Positions 1 through 10,289 of a stretch of 64,000 nucleotides of DNA are shown in pieces. The translations under genes were made by a program, and so were the position numbers. The stretch lies in contig VJWN01000037.1 of assembly GCA_007644065.1 (NCBI GenBank), forward strand, positions 1-64,000, written 5' to 3'. Positions within the stretch are counted from its first letter, which is position 1, and each line of letters begins with the position of its first letter. The DNA comes from Margaritispora aquatica (taxonomy: Eukaryota > Ascomycota > Leotiomycetes > Helotiales > Discinellaceae). Below the pieces are notes generated by a model. It did no database searches. It was given only the letters and a program-made list of their open reading frames with translations, and had not been told where the DNA came from.

Positions 1-111
1 TAACCCTAACCCTAACCCTAACCCTAACCCTAACCCTAACCCTAACCCTAACCCTAACCCTAACCCTAACCCTAACCCTAACCCTAACCCTAACCCTAAC
101 CCTAACCCTAA
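1..111. repeat. Telomeric repeat array (TAACCC)n
   Basis: Eighteen and a half head-to-tail copies of TAACCC open the window, with no variant unit. Read towards the end this is TTAGGG, the usual telomere repeat of filamentous ascomycetes, so the left edge is a true chromosome end. The array stops abruptly at about 111 and passes into AT-rich DNA. Confidence 0.98.
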
Positions 112-1740
112 GTTAAGTAGTAATAAAGTAATTATTATTAACAAAAAAAAGTTAAGTAAATAATAAAAAATCTATTATTAAAAAGTATAAAAGTTAAAAG
201 TTAAATAATAATAAAAAATATATTATTTTAAGATTAATTAATAAACTAATAATATAAATATTATTTTTATTATAAATATTATTAATAGATTAAAAGAGTT
301 TAATAATATTAAAGAACTATTATATTATATAATAAAGATTTTAAAATTAAAAAATAATATAAGTTTTATTATAAATAAAATTCTACTTTATACTATAAGT
401 ATATTAAGTTTTATAATTAATAAATAAATATATAATAAATATATTTTAAGTTTTTTTAAAAAAGAATTTAAAGATATAGTTTATTTTATATTTAAATAAA
501 TTTATAAAATCTTAACTTTACTTAAATAAGCCTAGTAGTTTCTAAGTCTAACCCGTTTTTTATACTTAGATTTTACTATATTATTAATATAGACTTATAT
601 AGTAGAAATGTCCTTATTTTACACTAGACTACTATTCGTATTAAATAGATCGTGTTACGTAGTCTATACTAAGATATAAATACTACTACTCTTCGTATTA
701 CTATAGATACCTATCTCTATCTTCTTTATTATATATATCTATAAGTAGTCTTTATTTCTATACTACTAGTACTACTTTATTTCTTTGTCTTTTAGTATAG
801 GGTTTAGTTTTTTTTTATACTTTACGAATAGTAATAACGTTAGGAATAGATAGTTTTATATTTTACTACTACTATAGTAAGTAAGTAGTTAATTTTACGT
901 ATATTTAAAATTAAAAAAAACTTATCTTAAACTTTCTTTAAAAAGTCTTTTACTTATAATAAACTTAGTAGTAGTAGTAGTTAGAGAGGTTTGTTATTAT
1001 TATATATAAAAATAAATACTTTATATAATTAGGAAATAACCTGAATTAGATATAGCGTTATAGCTAAGTAGGCGATAGCCTATATAATCTAGGTATAGGC
1101 TATACTACTACTACTGCTTACTAAAAAAAGTAAACGTACAGACTAAAAGGACGATTCTACTACCTAAACTTAACCGTGATCTCGGTCGTACTAAGTAATT
1201 ATAATTAAAAAGATAAGACTAGTATTAATATAGATTTAGATAGTTATTTCTATAGTCTTAAATTAAACCTCTAACCCTAAGTAATATACTCTAGTACTTT
1301 TAAAAGAATAAAGGTTTTCTTAGATAAAAGCTTTATATTTATTACTAATATACCTAGGATTAATACGTTTTAGTCTACCGTACTCTAAATCCTTATCTTT
1401 TACCCCAAACCAGCGACAGGGTCGTTATATATAGGTCAGGTGATTCGTAATATCTGAACCCTTTTATCGGCGACTTTAATTAGCAAATAATACGCAAACT
1501 TCTAAGATAAAATATCGGCAAGTGTATAGAGTATCCTTGTATACAAGGGTATCAAAGACATAGTCGGAAATAACCCTACCTTCAACGTAGCTATTAACAA
1601 GACTCTTTGGGCAAATCATAGGTGGGATAGTGCTGACAAGACTATAAAACTTAATTCTAACGGGATATAAATAGAAGAAACAAACCCGAACCCAATCCGA
1701 AACCTTAGCTAGTAAAGATAAACTGAAACCTAATCCTAAA
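112..1740. other. AT-rich, RIP-like subtelomeric block without genes
   Basis: The block is extremely AT-rich, most strongly at 112-1020, dominated by TA, TTA and TAG strings, and has no open frame of useful length. CpA and TpG look scarce while TpA is abundant, the pattern left by repeat-induced point mutation. From about 540 to 1400 the sequence has more complexity than simple AT filler, so it may be a mutated copy of a repeated element; telomere-linked helicase genes are often found here in fungi, but no motif survives that I can recognise. From about 1400 base composition returns to normal. Confidence 0.8.
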
Positions 1741-1791
1741 GCTTAACCTTTGTCTTCTGCTTTCCCAACCATAACCTCTACATCGACCAAC

Positions 1792-2838
1792 TTAATTACT
1801 AGAGCAAATACTCCCTGGAAAAGAAGAAACACAAGAATTCTTCTTGAACACATTGCTCGTTCCCGTCGAGTTGGCGAAAACGTCAAAGTCATTATTCGTA
1901 AAGATATTCTTTCGAATCTCGTTGCCAGTCGCAAGTGTGATAGCCCCAGTGAATTTGTTGGTATTATCATCCAAGTACAGTCCCACCGCTTTCCCTGAGT
2001 TCTTGATATTTGTCAAGACATTGTTCCGTACAACAGTCTTGATCGCACCACTCATAGCTATACCAGACGCGCCATAGGCAGGATTGCACCAAGTCCCAGT
2101 ATTCGAGATTGTGTTGTTATGAACCTTGGCGCCGACAATACCAGGATCAACAAAGGCTCCAATACAAGAGTCGTGTACATAGTTGTCATGTACGTCTGCG
2201 CCGGAGGTCTGGATACAGAGACCAATAAAGTAGCCCGAAACTTCGTTGTCAGCCACCTCGACTTGACTAATGTCGTCCATACAGATGGCAATGAATCCAC
2301 CCGGCAAGACCACATTGTGTTTGATATCGGTGCGCTTTGATCCAACAGTCAACATGCCGTATTGTGCGCCAGCACTGACAGTATTTTCCTTCACGTCGGC
2401 ATCGATTGCACCAAGAACGGCAATGTTAAGACCCGAAAAGCCTTGAACTTGAAAGCCAGATACCGAAACATCCCTAACAGGCTTGCCGACTGACTGGACT
2501 TTTTTGTGCTCTCCGTTAAAGGGTTGATCAATGTAGACAATTTCTGATCCAGCAATACATATTCCAGCTTGAGTTCCAGGACCTGCGAGGTCGGTACAAG
2601 GGTTTGTGATAGAAGTGCCAGGTGGAATGATGGTAGCATCTTTGCCAACAAGTGTAATGCCGCTCTTGGTGATGGAGATCTGCTCAGAATATGTGCCAGC
2701 TTCAACAATGATCTTATCTCCCCGGGATGCACAGTCGAGTGCTTTTTGGATTGATGCGGGGTACTTGACGCGAGTGATCTTGCCTTGATTGGCAAGGACA
2801 CAGGTTGCCCAAAGGGCCACAAATAAAATGTCAATCAT
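1792..2838 (-). CDS. Secreted right-handed parallel beta-helix protein
   Basis: A protein of 348 residues with a signal peptide (MIDILFVALWATCVLA, then NQG) followed by a repetitive region of short strand-turn units. Many Asn/Val-rich turns such as HDNYVHDS, VHNNTISN, VRNNVLTN and IRKNIFTN recur about every 22-25 residues, typical of NosD/pectin-lyase-fold beta-helices. The start at 2838 was chosen because the Met at 2922 would place 28 non-hydrophobic residues before the signal peptide. The fold is shared by polysaccharide lyases and epimerases, but I see no diagnostic catalytic motif and give no substrate. No intron is needed. It is the gene nearest the telomere, 1.7 kb from the repeat array. 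Probable role at the cell surface or outside the cell, by inference. Confidence 0.75.
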   Translation of the reverse strand: MIDILFVALWATCVLANQGKITRVKYPASIQKALDCASRGDKIIVEAGTYSEQISITKSGITLVGKDATIIPPGTSITNPCTDLAGPGTQAGICIAGSEIVYIDQPFNGEHKKVQSVGKPVRDVSVSGFQVQGFSGLNIAVLGAIDADVKENTVSAGAQYGMLTVGSKRTDIKHNVVLPGGFIAICMDDISQVEVADNEVSGYFIGLCIQTSGADVHDNYVHDSCIGAFVDPGIVGAKVHNNTISNTGTWCNPAYGASGIAMSGAIKTVVRNNVLTNIKNSGKAVGLYLDDNTNKFTGAITLATGNEIRKNIFTNNDFDVFANSTGTSNVFKKNSCVSSFPGSICSSN

Positions 2839-3543
2839 GATGAGATTTTTGGTATGATGGAGGCAATGAAGGTGTGAAAGTGCGCAGGTAGGCAGACGGA
2901 ACAGGAATGATATACATTTCATGGGGACGGCTCGACGACCATCTTTCGAGAAAGATTAAAAAATACTTTTTCGTTGGCTTCATATTGAGCGCCATGTATG
3001 CCAGAAGCGGAAATCAAAGCACAAGGGACAAGAGTGATCTCAGACGGCAGAATCAAGAGTCTGTCATTTTGCAGGTCAACATGCAATTTCCCGCTCGCAA
3101 TAACTTCCAAGCATATACAGTGTCAATTGTAATAGGAGACTCGCACAGAGGCAACCCGTCTTGGACATCCCGTGATTGCTTTTAATAAAAGACAAAATGC
3201 ATGATTTGAAGAAGAAACCCGTCAAAAGAGAAGTTTGGGAGGCATGGTATTCCACTGAGAGTACGGTAATTGAGCCACAGGCTTGGCAACATTCAGCTCA
3301 TCGGATAAACTTTGCAAAGCATGGCCAGTCAGATTGAACAAAAAAAAACCATTGGCTCATAAGTAGCCATATTATTGGGAAGGAGATATCGTATCTTGAC
3401 TAGCTGTGGTTCTCCCCGCTGAGGCTGTCACTAGTTTGTTAAATCCGACTGTATACATTAGGCTCACCTAACCACAAGTTCTGGGCTAACGCTGGCTTAG
3501 TTTCTGGAATCTCGATCATCCACGTCTATGGCATTTTGTACTT
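2839..3543. other. Intergenic, no gene seen
   Basis: The stretch holds the upstream region of the beta-helix gene and the downstream region of the next minus-strand gene. Short open frames here lack homology or splice support. No RNA gene or repeat noticed. Confidence 0.6.
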
Positions 3544-4781
3544 TCATCGCATGGGACTCGGCATCTGTGGACTATCTTCATCGTAGCCACCAACGGGCCT
3601 TCGTGAGATACCAAAGCTTCTGAAACTTCTTGCATCCATCTCTCTTGGCGTAGGGCTGATCGGTACCTGCGGCGGACTTAAGGCTGGCTGGTATGCATGG
3701 TAGACTGTATCGTCATTCCGCGGCTGTTGTGATTGTGTCAAAAAGAACGGATTGGGTGATCCATCAGACAAAAATGAGCTGTGAGTCCGAGAGTTGGTAG
3801 AAGTCGGAACAAGTTGAAACTGGTCCTTGTTGTAATAGCCAACAGAGGGATGAAATCCAAATGTAGATGATGGTAAATGAGGAGCTGGGGAACTCATTGT
3901 CATAGGGCTGGAGATAACTGGAGGCGGTTCCACCTTTTTCTTCTTTCTATAGAAGATAAGACATACCAGAAGAAGAGCCCCAAGGAATAGAACGGCAGAA
4001 CCACCCACTGCTGCTCCAACAATGGTTGCAGTCGTAGGGCCTGAATAAGTCGAAGCCTGGACAGAACCGGTTTCCAAACTAATTGGCTGGGCAGATGCGG
4101 TGATTGTGATAATTTTTGTGGCTGTAGTAATTGCCAGAAGGTCTTTATTCCCCATGAATACTTGTGCAATTGTTGCCGCATCGTTTGTCATGTTTGAGTA
4201 AGTGAGTTCGATCGATGTTCCATTATAACCACATCCCTAGGAATGTGAGTAAACTTCCATGCAAGCTATGAGGTTCACAAACCCATTGTCGGTAATTAGA
4301 AGGGTACTGATTTTGAAAACATGTCTTCGTTCCTCGACTGGTCCTGTTAGTACAAGCCAAGACAAGGCGGGATAAATCTACCATGTGAATACTAGCGGAT
4401 CGTCTGCAGCGGTAGCTGGCGAGTTGAGATCTATACAAGAAGTAAAGAACAAACACGCTTTGCTAGCTGTGGCACAACACCCGACAACATAGTAATCTGT
4501 ATGCCAGGCACATGAAGAATGCGGCGAACAAGTCACACCGAGAGCTATTATGTTAGCAGCAGTTCATACATTAATCACCAAAACTTACACATAGTTCCAC
4601 CAATGAATCCACAGTAGCTCGCAGGCCATGTGTCCCTCTTCACTAACTCTACTCTAGCAGTAGGCCGCGGTGATATACTTGCTGTGACCAGGGCCACACT
4701 GTCAGTTGATTTCGGCCCATCCCATATTAGACCGTGAATAACACTTATGAGCGTGCAAATGATATGCCTACTTAGTCGCAT
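3544..4781 (-). CDS. Cys-rich single-pass membrane protein (four exons)
   Basis: Exons on the minus strand: 4781-4589, 4544-4382, 4343-4283 and 4236-3544, giving 369 residues. A signal peptide (MRLSRHIICTLISVIHG) precedes an ectodomain with spaced cysteines (TCSPHSSC, VGCC, FTSCID, QWGCGYNG), a Ser/Thr-rich stalk, one transmembrane helix at about residues 209-234, then YRKKKK and a Pro/Ser-rich cytoplasmic tail. This layout matches a fungal family of surface proteins resembling wall-stress sensors, with a conserved N-terminal Cys module whose ligand is unknown to me. The second intron is only 38 nt and the third uses GTTTGT as donor, so those borders are the least certain; the reading frame is kept through all four exons. 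An alternative start is the Met at 4811. Confidence 0.7.
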
Positions 4782-6055
4782 TTTGTTGAGGATGTATTGT
4801 AAGAACAGCAAAGCAGGAAGGAGGATGATGTAGGAATAAGTTCTGTGATACCTCAGCTGCTATAGACATTCTTTTTCCGAATCCTTCAAAGTAGAATAAG
4901 ATGACTCGTCCAAATTCGTGTGATACTGCCAACACCGCAGCAATTCTGGTGGGAGTTGGAAAGTTGTGCTTTTAATTGGACGCCTTCTAAGGCTGAGCAT
5001 CATGAACGACTGCTGGGACTACAGCTAATGGCTGCCATTCCAGTCTGATTTGTAGGGAAGGGCTGTTCAAAGACACCAGGCCAAAAAACCGAGCCATTTT
5101 CACCTGCAGGTCTCAAACAACCTGGATAATAATAGCTTGCATATGCGCTTGCACGTACCTTAGGTTGTTGTTGATGTTCTCTCTATCTCTTCTTGTGAGC
5201 GACGATTTAGAAAATAACTTTAGGAGGCCAGTGGAAGACATGTTGGCAATATCGATTTAACTCAAGGGAATTCTTATGCTACTGCTGTGGGATAGAAGTT
5301 GATACAAAGTAGCATGCTGGGCACAGCATCACTGACTTGAAGTATCAAATCTACTTCGCGCGAAATGTGTAAATATAGGCCACGGAAGATATTCGATACA
5401 GAAAAGGACTCGATAACACGGTTAAAGGGGCTGAGTATGGAAAGTAGGATGAAAGAGATGGCGATATTGATGTTGATGTTATGCAGCACACGGAATGTGT
5501 CTTCGTCGTGGCTAATTCTCTATAATCAGAAAGAGATATGGTATAATTGTCTTAGCATAGTCTCCGCAGGTAATTGTAAGTATTCGCTGATACATATTGA
5601 ACTTCTAAGTTTACACTTCCAGATAAGTATTTTACTTCCTTTGACAAAAGACAAACTGCGCTAGCCTCGATTGGCGAAAGCTTGCCGAGGCATTCCCCAG
5701 AAAACCATGCCCCACATTCTTGTTTCAACAACATTCAACATAGACGGTTTACGAGCCAAACACTTGACAATTTAATAGTATTGATGCAACAGAGTACATT
5801 ATCATCGTTCCTTGTCCTCGACGTAACATGGTATACAAGATCTTTTGCTTCCAAAACTGACCATGTGCTAGCCTGAAGCTTATTGCTTCACTGCTGGATA
5901 AGGCGGAATTGGTGCCGAGCTTCGCCGCCCCCTCATTCATGAAAAGCCGTTATCGGTTTTATTTCCTGTTGTATTTTTTATTTAGTTGTCTTCTTGGTTA
6001 TTTCTCTTATCGTATTGTTCTCTAATATTCAGCTTCAATCTGTCGACAATTCACA
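4782..6055. other. Intergenic, no gene seen
   Basis: This 1.3-kb region separates two divergent genes and should contain both promoters. A T-rich run at about 5957-6000 lies just upstream of the acetoacetyl-CoA synthetase start. No coherent open frame, RNA gene or repeat was recognised. Confidence 0.6.
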
Positions 6056-8289
6056 ATGGGATCTATAGAAGTGCCCAAAAAGCTTTGGGAGCATCCCGAT
6101 CCCAAAAGCACAAAAATGTACCAATTGATGCAAGAAATTAACAGTAGATATAATCTGCAGCTCAAGGTCTGTACTTTTGTCTATCGCTCCTGGTTGGAAG
6201 CTAATTGCCTCCGCAGACATACTGGGACCTCTATCAATACTCGATTTCGAAACGAGCCCAGTTCTGGGATCAGACACTACACTTTCTCGAACTTATATTC
6301 AGCGGATCCTATACCCAAGTTGTCGATGAATCTGCTCGTATAGATTCGATTCCGAGGTGGTTCAATGGTGTGAAGATCAACTTCGCAGAGAATATGCTTT
6401 ATTCACGCGTGCCAGGACGCGATACCTCCAAACGCGGCACGGCTGGCAAGGAAGATAACAAAGTGGCCCTGGTGGAAGTCAGAGAGGGATATACGGAAGT
6501 CCGGGATGTCACTTGGGGCCAATTGAGGAGAGAGGTGGGCATACTAGCAAGTGCAATGCGCGCAAGAGGCGTGAGGAAAGGCGATCGTGTCGTTGTTGTT
6601 GCAAGTAACAGTGTGGATACTATCAAGGTGTTTCTAGCTGTGACTTGGCTTGGTGGAATGTTCAGTAGTAGTTCTACAGATATGGGCGTCCAAGGAATAT
6701 TGCAGCGGACTTTGCAAGTTACCCCCAAGTATATCTTCATGGACGACTTCACAATATACAATGGTAAGAGGCTGGATCTGCGAGCCAAGATGGCGGAAAT
6801 TGTCAATGGGATGGAGGGTGTCGAAGGTTTCGAAGGAATGGTGGCTATTCCCCGATTCGAAGATCCTGCTGATATCAATGATATTCCTCGGACGGAGACA
6901 CTAGCTTCTTATGTTGCCGCGTCAAGGGAGATACCAAAATTCGAACAAACAGCTTTCCATGACCCATTCTTCATTGCATACTCGTCTGGCACTACTGGGA
7001 ATCCCAAATGCATTGTGCATTCGATTGGTGGGTGTGTCCTTTCCACCGCAAAGGAATTGAGACTTCACAGAGAAATCTCTTCTTCCTCTACTGTCCTACA
7101 GTACACGACTACGGGTTGGATTATGTATTTCTTGTCTGTTGCATGTTTAGGTGTTGGGGCTCGAGTCGTTCTTTACGATGGAAGTCCATTTCAGCCTGAT
7201 TTAACGACGTTTATTCGCATGCTAGGAGAGCTCAAAGTCACCATGCTGGGGACAAGTCCCAAATGGATGCAAGAGATGGCATCAAACAGGATCAAACCAA
7301 AAGAAGTCGCAGACTTGAGCAACCTTAATGTTGTGTCCAGCACTGGCATGGTACTGAGTGACCAGCTCTTTGAATGGTTTTACGATGTTGGGTTCCCGAA
7401 CCATGTACAGCTTGCTAATGTCAGCGGTGGTACCGATTTGGTAAGATGAATATGATTTATTGAGACTAAGGCTGATTTCCATAGGCTGGATGCTTTGGTC
7501 AAGAAAACCCTCTGACCCCAGTCTATGTTGGCGGTACTTGTGGTCCATCACTTGGCACGCCAGTCGCAGTTTATGATTCACTTATTGAGAGTGGCCAGGG
7601 GGTAGAGGTTCCAAATGGCGAGCCTGGGGAACTGGTGGCTCCAGCCGCATTTCCTAATATGCCGGTATTCTTTTGGAATGACCCAGAAACCTCGCCAGCT
7701 CCCAAATCGAAATACTTTTCTGCATATTTCGAAAAATACGACAATGTTTGGACACACGGCGATTTCGTTATGATCCACCCTGTGACCAAGAATCTCTTAT
7801 TCCTAGGCCGAGCAGATGGCGTACTCAATCCTTCTGGAGTGAGATTTGGATCTGCCGAAATATACTCGGTTCTCGAAGCACGGTTTGCGGATCGAGTCAC
7901 AGACAGCATTTGTGTAGGACAGAGAAGGCTACATGATACTGACGAAAGCGTCGTCCTATTTTTGCTCATGAGAAAAGGACACCACTTCACACCGGAGCTG
8001 GTCAATGAGGTGAAGGCCTCTATCAGAAAGGAGTTGAGCGCAAGGCATGTCCCAAAGCATGTGTTTCAGACACCAGATATCCCTGTAAGTTTCTCTTGGT
8101 GTCTCCGTGATTCTAGGCTGACGAAAGCAGACTACTGTTAACGGAAAGAAAGTGGAGCTTCCAGTGAAGCAGATTATATCCGGGAAGATCATAAAGCCGA
8201 GTGGAACGTTATCGAATCCCCAGAGTTTAGATTTCTACTATCAATTTGCAAAAATTGAGGATTTAATAGCACCCAAGAGTAAACTGTAG
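6056..8289 (+). CDS. Acetoacetyl-CoA synthetase (acetoacetate-CoA ligase) with a peroxisomal C-terminus
   Basis: Exons 6056-6166, 6217-7440, 7485-8084 and 8131-8289 give 697 residues, the usual size for this family. It activates acetoacetate to acetoacetyl-CoA with ATP (EC 6.2.1.16 by family). The N-terminal part has the family hallmark of a short helical lead followed by WFNGVKINFAENML. The AMP-binding P-loop is SSGTTGNPKC at about residues 292-301, then YTTTGWIMY, GGTDLAGCF, and TVNGKKVELPVKQ near the end. The first exon is joined by a 50-nt intron, giving LQLK-TYWDLY in frame. The last three residues are SKL, a canonical PTS1, so the enzyme is probably imported into peroxisomes, whereas the animal enzyme is cytosolic. 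No obvious partner genes adjoin it. Confidence 0.9.
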
Positions 8290-9340
8290 ACGAATTTATC
8301 AATTTTCGGATTCTTTTGTTCCTGTTTGCTTTTAGTAAGAATCTCAAGATTGTAACTCACTCGTAAGTTGTTGTATCTCTTGGCGTAGTCTTTCCCTGCC
8401 CCAGTCAGGGGAGCAATGTGCCCAGAGAATTCGTGGGCTAGAGTTGGACTAGACCTGAGTACGGCGACGAACTTTTCAGTGATATTTTATTGTGATTGAT
8501 ATCAAAGTTTACAGGTTTTAACCCCTCTTTGTTTGCACTGTTATCACGCTGTATAGTCACTTCATTGTATGTAGTTTCACTTCGAAATGTAGTTCATCTC
8601 GGTTCACTTGATTGCTGATGGGGAAAGTAAGTGCCGAACAAGCGGGGGAATTTTCGATTCCAGCATTACAACGCTATTTGATCTTCTACTGATCGTAAGT
8701 CGTTCGTGGGCTGGTCTCTACATTCCGATATATTGCTGATTCTGTTCTTGGCTTCTTCATTCACAGATAGAAAAATGAGCGGTTGTGCTTTTCAGCTGAT
8801 AGGCTGATCGGTGGCACAAAATGCCACCGACGAATACTCGCACGCAATACAGCGAATCACCATAGGCGTTAAGATCTCTTGAAAAAGACAATGAATGTTG
8901 CCACACCACCACAAAACTTGAGGTATTTCATAGGAGCAATTGATTTTGGAAGTACAAAAGTCATTCCACGAAAAGTAATTCGGCCATTCATTGGAGACTC
9001 GGTACCTCCATCTCCTTTTTCCTATGACTGTGGTCATATTTCCAAGGAAGCCGCAGCTGTGAGGATGATACCTGCTGATATGTTGTGATCTCGGTCTATT
9101 TCTGTATTTGTGACAAGTATGCCCAAGAAGACGCAATTTCAAGGTACGGCAATGAGATAAAGATCAAGACAAAGCAACGTCCAAATCAACACAGTATAGA
9201 AGATTGCTTTTGCAGGAGTCTGCATATTTGAAATTTAGGTGAGATTCGTCGTCTTCTTGCTTAATAACAATCACTTCGTTATCTGATCTAATATACTGAA
9301 GGACTTTCAGTCTCTCGGACATCCTACACCATTATTCATC
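8290..9340. other. Intergenic region with one GATA-type 9-mer
   Basis: No gene is apparent in this 1.05-kb stretch. It carries the promoter of the small secreted protein at 9341 and holds the motif TTATCTGAT (reverse ATCAGATAA) at 9279-9287. Confidence 0.6.
9279..9287 (-). promoter_or_regulatory. ATCWGATAA match (SreA-like GATA site), upstream of the 9341 gene
   Basis: The forward strand reads TTATCTGAT, an exact match to the reverse of ATCWGATAA, 54 bp before the ATG of the small secreted protein. About one match is expected by chance in 64 kb, so this single copy may be random. Confidence 0.3.
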
Positions 9341-9799
9341 ATGTTTAGTGCCATTATCTCTCTGGCAATAGCGCTTTATTCTACTTCAACTTCTGCCATC
9401 CCGACGCCAGATCTACACAGACTGACTGCCCGTCAAGGAGATTCAAACCCCGCTACGCTTTGTGATGCTCCAACTGTCGGTAAACTTTGCCAGGTCGACT
9501 TCACATCTGCGGCGTTTCCTTCTATCATCGCAAGCTGCGAACACCAAATCTTCTCCTTTCCCGGCGCTAGCGCCCAAACACTTTATGTCTGCACTTCCGA
9601 CAAAACACCGATTTCCTTCCCACCTGGGGGCTCGAAACCAGAAATTCCTGGATCAGTTGCTGCCTGTGATGTTGATACGATCGGAGATCAGTGCACACAC
9701 TACTCAGCTGTTGGTGCTACAAGTGGAACTTGTGCCAAGGAGGTGTCAGCTATTCCAAGCAGCACGGGAACAAAGAATGCTTTTTATGTATGCAAGTGA
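9341..9799 (+). CDS. Small secreted cysteine-rich protein with two tandem 4-Cys repeats
   Basis: An intronless gene for 152 residues. A signal peptide covers residues 1-19, followed by a short stretch (IPTPDLHRLTAR) that could be a propeptide. The mature part has exactly eight cysteines in two copies of one pattern: C41, C50, C66, C84 and C109, C118, C131, C151. Both copies begin with a Cys-Asp motif leading to T(V/I)G, keep the first spacing of eight residues, and end in YVC, so the protein arose by internal duplication. No enzyme motif is visible. Size, secretion, cysteine content and position 9 kb from a telomere fit a candidate effector or surface protein, but this is inference. I do not recognise a named family. 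Confidence 0.75.
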   Translation: MFSAIISLAIALYSTSTSAIPTPDLHRLTARQGDSNPATLCDAPTVGKLCQVDFTSAAFPSIIASCEHQIFSFPGASAQTLYVCTSDKTPISFPPGGSKPEIPGSVAACDVDTIGDQCTHYSAVGATSGTCAKEVSAIPSSTGTKNAFYVCK

Positions 9800-10289
9800 T
9801 GGGAGAGCTTGGTAGGAACATATCATATTGACGTTCGAATATCGCTCGTGGATAATAGATCTCTTAATCTTGGACGATCGCGTGGTTTTTGTGCTGTGAA
9901 TATTTGGATTTCCCGCGCTTGTATGGCTTTATATTTGAAGGACAACTTTAGCGCTTTTTGGACTGAAGAGGTGGGAGCCGTTGTATGAATACGGGAATTT
10001 AGTTCCTTATACCTGCGAGAATTTGAGCAGTTACTCAAGACTCATTGAGATGCATGCTTTATCAAAACGTGGATGAATGTGTAAGGTTCGAATGTGTCTC
10101 CGGGACGGTAAGGGACAGGGAACATGAAGATCAGATTCCAGGTGATTGATAGAAGTCCGTCGACTTTGAATCGACCACTTCTATCACACACCATGAGGTA
10201 GGCACTCGAATTTTATGATCAGACCTTGGGCACAATGGTTGTTATTCTCAAGCTATAACCGAAGTACTCTCAGTCATTAAGGCAGATAT
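9800..10289. other. Intergenic, convergent 3' ends
   Basis: The stretch lies between the 3' ends of the secreted protein gene and the HET gene and shows no gene of its own. Confidence 0.55.
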
